A DNA stretch of 7,615 nt, from positions 1-7,615 of the forward strand of contig JAJZPX010000090.1 in the NCBI GenBank assembly GCA_021811025.1, given 5' to 3'. Each line of letters opens with the position of its first letter. The stretch's first letter is position 1. A model generated the notes under the pieces. It saw only the letters and a list, made by a program, of their open reading frames with translations. It was not told where the DNA came from and made no database searches. Of this stretch, positions 5,581-7,615 are shown in pieces. The DNA is from Actinomycetes bacterium. Lineage in GTDB: Bacteria; Actinomycetota; Coriobacteriia; Anaerosomatales; JAJZPX01. Both the position numbers and the translations under genes were made by a program.

Positions 5581-6345
5581 GTGAGGGCGACGACTCGCAT
5601 CGTGCTCGTCACCGTCGCGGTGGCGGCGGTCGTCGCCGCCTACTCGCAGCGGACGGGGCTGGAAACCTCGGCCGAGAAGAAGGAGCCGCCGGAGCAGGCC
5701 GCGGGCTCGGAGCTCGCGAGGGCGCACGCGCTGCTCGAGGGCCGCCAGTACGACGGCGCGATCGACGCGTTCCTGCTCGCGGCGAGCTACAAGCCTTCAA
5801 CCCGGGAGGCGGTCGCGGGCGCCATCGAGGCGATGGACCGCAAGGTCGCGGACCGGCCCCTGCCCGATAAGCTCGACGCCGCGGTGCAGCTCCAGAAGCG
5901 ACTGCCGACGACCGCGAGGCGCGACGAGCTGAAGGCGCGGGTGCTCGAGTACCTGCTGGCACCCGTGGTGAAGCAGGCGAAGCAGGCGGACGCGCTGCTG
6001 AAGGACCGCAGCCGGTTCATCGAGGACATGTGGGAGAACGACGAGGGCGACGTGGGATCCGCGTCGATCGGCGGGCGGGCGCTGACGGAGGCGGAGGCGA
6101 GGGAGGCGCAGCGGCACCTCAAGGAGCTCGGAATGCCGTACGCGGTGATGGACCTGTACATCCATGAGGAGCGCCTCGCTGCCGCTATGGACCGCTTCGT
6201 TCACGACGACGAGCGATACCTTCGGCAGGAGGAGGTCTCCGACGAGGCGCTGTACGCGATGACGGACTCGTGCAGCCAGCTCGGCGACGCGCTGTGGCCG
6301 GTCCAGCGGCGGCTCGACAGGCTCAAGCCCGACTGGCGCAAGTGA
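5581..6345 (+). CDS. Membrane-anchored helical protein, apparent paralogue of the 1902 lipoprotein
   Basis: A 254-residue protein beginning with a single hydrophobic segment (residues 7-21, IVLVTVAVAAVVAAY) and no lipobox cysteine, so it is either N-terminally anchored with the rest outside or exported. A charged linker (29-42) is followed by a TPR-like hairpin (46-69, LLEGRQYDGAIDAFLLAA), a DRPLPDKLDAAVQLQKRLP block (91-109), a Lys-rich helix, and a C-terminal helical block with ELGMPYAVMDLY (182-193). These align in order with the 1902 lipoprotein, which has a long low-complexity insert where this protein has about 25 acidic residues. The GTG at 5581 is preferred because AGAGGGGGA ends seven bases before it; the frame extends far upstream but that reads through unrelated sequence. 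It follows the OmdA-like gene by 68 bases and converges on the radical SAM gene 39 bases away. I do not recognise the family. Confidence 0.82.
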   Translation: MRATTRIVLVTVAVAAVVAAYSQRTGLETSAEKKEPPEQAAGSELARAHALLEGRQYDGAIDAFLLAASYKPSTREAVAGAIEAMDRKVADRPLPDKLDAAVQLQKRLPTTARRDELKARVLEYLLAPVVKQAKQADALLKDRSRFIEDMWENDEGDVGSASIGGRALTEAEAREAQRHLKELGMPYAVMDLYIHEERLAAAMDRFVHDDERYLRQEEVSDEALYAMTDSCSQLGDALWPVQRRLDRLKPDWRK

Positions 6346-6384
6346 CGACCCGCCGGCGCGCCCGTCGCTCGCGAAGGCCGCGCG

Positions 6385-7443
6385 TCAGCCCGCGTCCCTC
6401 GCGCGCCCCTCGATCAACGTGCCCCGCCTGCAGTTGCGGCACGACTCGAAGCGGCGGGCCCTGGGCCCGGGAGCCAGGCTGCGGAGCAGCGCGTAGTCCC
6501 CGCTCTCCCACACGTCCGCGAAGGTGCTCCCGGCGACGTTGCCGAGCGGCTCGTCGTTCATCCAGAAGCAGCACGGTCTCACGTCGCCCGTGGCGTCGAC
6601 GAACACGAAGCGATCGAGATAGCGGCAGAGCGTGCGTCGCTCCTTCAGCTGAGCCCGGATCTCCGAGGCCGTGTGCCGCCACCCCTTGAGCGCCAGCCGC
6701 CGCAGAACGACGCCAGCGTAGTACGCCGGCCGCTCGGACGCGCGGAGGACCTGGGCGTTCGAGCCCGTGAGCAGGATGCCCGCGCTTCGACAGAGCTCGG
6801 TAGCCTCGCGAAGGCCGGCACGCGCCTCGTCCAGTCCGATCCTCTCGTCCGAGAGGTCTATGTCCGCGTGCTCGACGGCGAAGCCCGCGTTGATCTCCTT
6901 CGCGTCCCACTTCGACACCATCCTGACGAAGCCCGGGAGTTCGGCGCAGTTGCTCCGGAACAGGATGTAGTGGAAGCACAGGTAGGGGGTCCGGGAGCGA
7001 CGCTCGCGCTTCACGCGCGCCAGCGTGTCGACGTTGCATAGCGTCCTCTCGAAGACGGCACCGGTCCTGATGCGCTCGTAGGTCTCCTTCGTGGCGCCGT
7101 CGATCGAGAAGGTCACGCACCTCACGCCGCTGTCGACGATCGCCTCCGCCAGCTCGGGAGTGAGCAGCGTCGCGTTCGAGATGAAGCTCAGGTTGGGCAC
7201 GCGGTGCGAGGCGGCGATCTCGAGGTAGCGGGGGAAGTCCCGCAGCACGAGCGGCTCGGCGCCCATCGACAGCGAGAAGCTGAGCGCGCGCTCGCCCACC
7301 TCGTCGCAGAAGCGGTCGAAGACCTCGAGCGGCAGCTGGCCCGTTCGGCGTCGGCCGGGAAGCGAGAAGTAGCACATGCGGCAGCGCAGGTTGCACGTGC
7401 CGGAGACGTCCATCATCACGTTGAGCCTCGGGATGCCCCTCAT
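6385..7443 (-). CDS. Radical SAM / SPASM domain enzyme
   Basis: A 352-residue radical S-adenosylmethionine enzyme. Cys17, Cys21 and Cys24 in CNLRCRMC bind the catalytic 4Fe-4S cluster. GAEP (61-64), SNATLL (89-94) and SIDGA (113-117) are the usual SAM-site strands of the barrel. The C-terminal part has a SPASM-like cysteine set: Cys273, Cys291-Cys292 in GDVRPCCF, and Cys335/Cys338 in CRNC, probably binding one or two auxiliary clusters. SPASM enzymes include peptide maturases, sulfatase maturases and enzymes on small-molecule or sugar substrates. The neighbour argues for glycan work, since the stop of the upstream flippase-like gene overlaps this start in ATGA. I chose the ATG at 7443 because GGGGAGGGGAAGC precedes it; a longer frame to 7566 adds only Gly/Arg-rich sequence that overlaps the flippase gene. 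No short precursor-peptide gene is apparent next to it in the window. Confidence 0.92.
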   Translation of the reverse strand: MRGIPRLNVMMDVSGTCNLRCRMCYFSLPGRRRTGQLPLEVFDRFCDEVGERALSFSLSMGAEPLVLRDFPRYLEIAASHRVPNLSFISNATLLTPELAEAIVDSGVRCVTFSIDGATKETYERIRTGAVFERTLCNVDTLARVKRERRSRTPYLCFHYILFRSNCAELPGFVRMVSKWDAKEINAGFAVEHADIDLSDERIGLDEARAGLREATELCRSAGILLTGSNAQVLRASERPAYYAGVVLRRLALKGWRHTASEIRAQLKERRTLCRYLDRFVFVDATGDVRPCCFWMNDEPLGNVAGSTFADVWESGDYALLRSLAPGPRARRFESCRNCRRGTLIEGRARDAG

Positions 7444-7615
7444 GCTTCCCCTCCCCACTCGACGTCCTCCGCCGCAGCCTCGACCGCCGCCGGGGCGAGC
7501 GTGCGTCGCAGGTAGAACGCAAGCGGCAGCAGCACGAACGCCGTCTGCGCGATCACCGTCCCCCACACGACTCCCGCCACGCCGATCCGCCGCGTCAGCA
7601 CGATCGACAGCGTCA
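7440..7615 (-). CDS. Polysaccharide (Wzx/MATE-like) flippase, C-terminal end (5' end outside window)
   Basis: The minus strand is open from the right edge of the window to TGA at 7442-7440, giving 57 residues. The visible part starts TLSIVLTRRIGVAGVVWGTV and continues with a hydrophobic helix (IAQTAFVLLPLAFYL), then a polar acidic tail ending EWGGEA. The 'N-hydrophobic-strand, R-x-G-I/V-x-G-V-x-x-G-T-x-I' turn followed by a last helix is typical of the end of lipid-linked oligosaccharide flippases and related MOP-superfamily exporters. Its TGA overlaps the ATG of the radical SAM gene (ATGA), showing translational coupling in one operon. Too little is visible to assign the carried glycan. The frame is too short to call with certainty, but the junction with the downstream start supports it. 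Confidence 0.6.
   Translation of the reverse strand, partial: TLSIVLTRRIGVAGVVWGTVIAQTAFVLLPLAFYLRRTLAPAAVEAAAEDVEWGGEA

Noticed and set aside
7444..7566. Longer N-terminus for the radical SAM enzyme
   Set aside because: The extra residues are Gly/Arg-rich and overlap the flippase-like frame; the ATG at 7443 has a strong purine site and the family motif starts soon after.

Overview
This is a high-GC window with dense coding. It most resembles a high-GC Gram-positive chromosome, perhaps a Coriobacteriia-like actinobacterium. The reasons are a degraded surface-protein gene with three cell-wall-binding (CWB2-type) repeats, two lipoboxes, strong GGAGG ribosome binding sites and compact gene spacing. 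The taxonomy is inference from gene content only. No tRNA, rRNA, CRISPR array, insertion sequence or phage gene was seen.

Layout from left to right. Nt 1-447 (+) is the 3' end of an MFS exporter. Directly behind it, in the same reading frame, lies a CWB2-repeat surface-protein gene (about 448-1798, +). It has no recognisable 5' end or signal peptide and is split by a frameshift near 1417, so it is called a pseudogene. A strong hairpin (1832-1863) follows. Next come a lipoprotein with a TPR-like N-terminal half and a Lys/Ala linker (1902-2774, +) and two tandem hemerythrin-type HHE proteins (2840-3286 and 3302-3757, +). The second HHE gene converges on a beta-hydroxyacid dehydrogenase (3754-4632, -), and the two stop codons share one CTAG. 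A small proline-rich lipoprotein (4713-5135, -) is divergent from a 76-residue YdeI/OmdA-like protein (5282-5512, +), which is followed by a membrane-anchored protein (5581-6345, +). The right end is a minus-strand operon: the 3' end of a probable polysaccharide flippase (7440-7615) overlaps by ATGA a radical SAM/SPASM enzyme (6385-7443).

The most interesting signal is that the lipoprotein at 1902 and the membrane-anchored protein at 5581 appear to be diverged paralogues of a family I do not recognise. They share an N-terminal TPR-like block, a Pro-Leu block and a C-terminal block, in the same order. One is lipid-anchored, the other is held by an N-terminal membrane helix, and they differ by a low-complexity insert. 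Also notable are the flippase/radical SAM pairing, the twin HHE genes and the recent-looking lesion in the CWB2 gene. I found no convincing multi-gene defence or mobile system.
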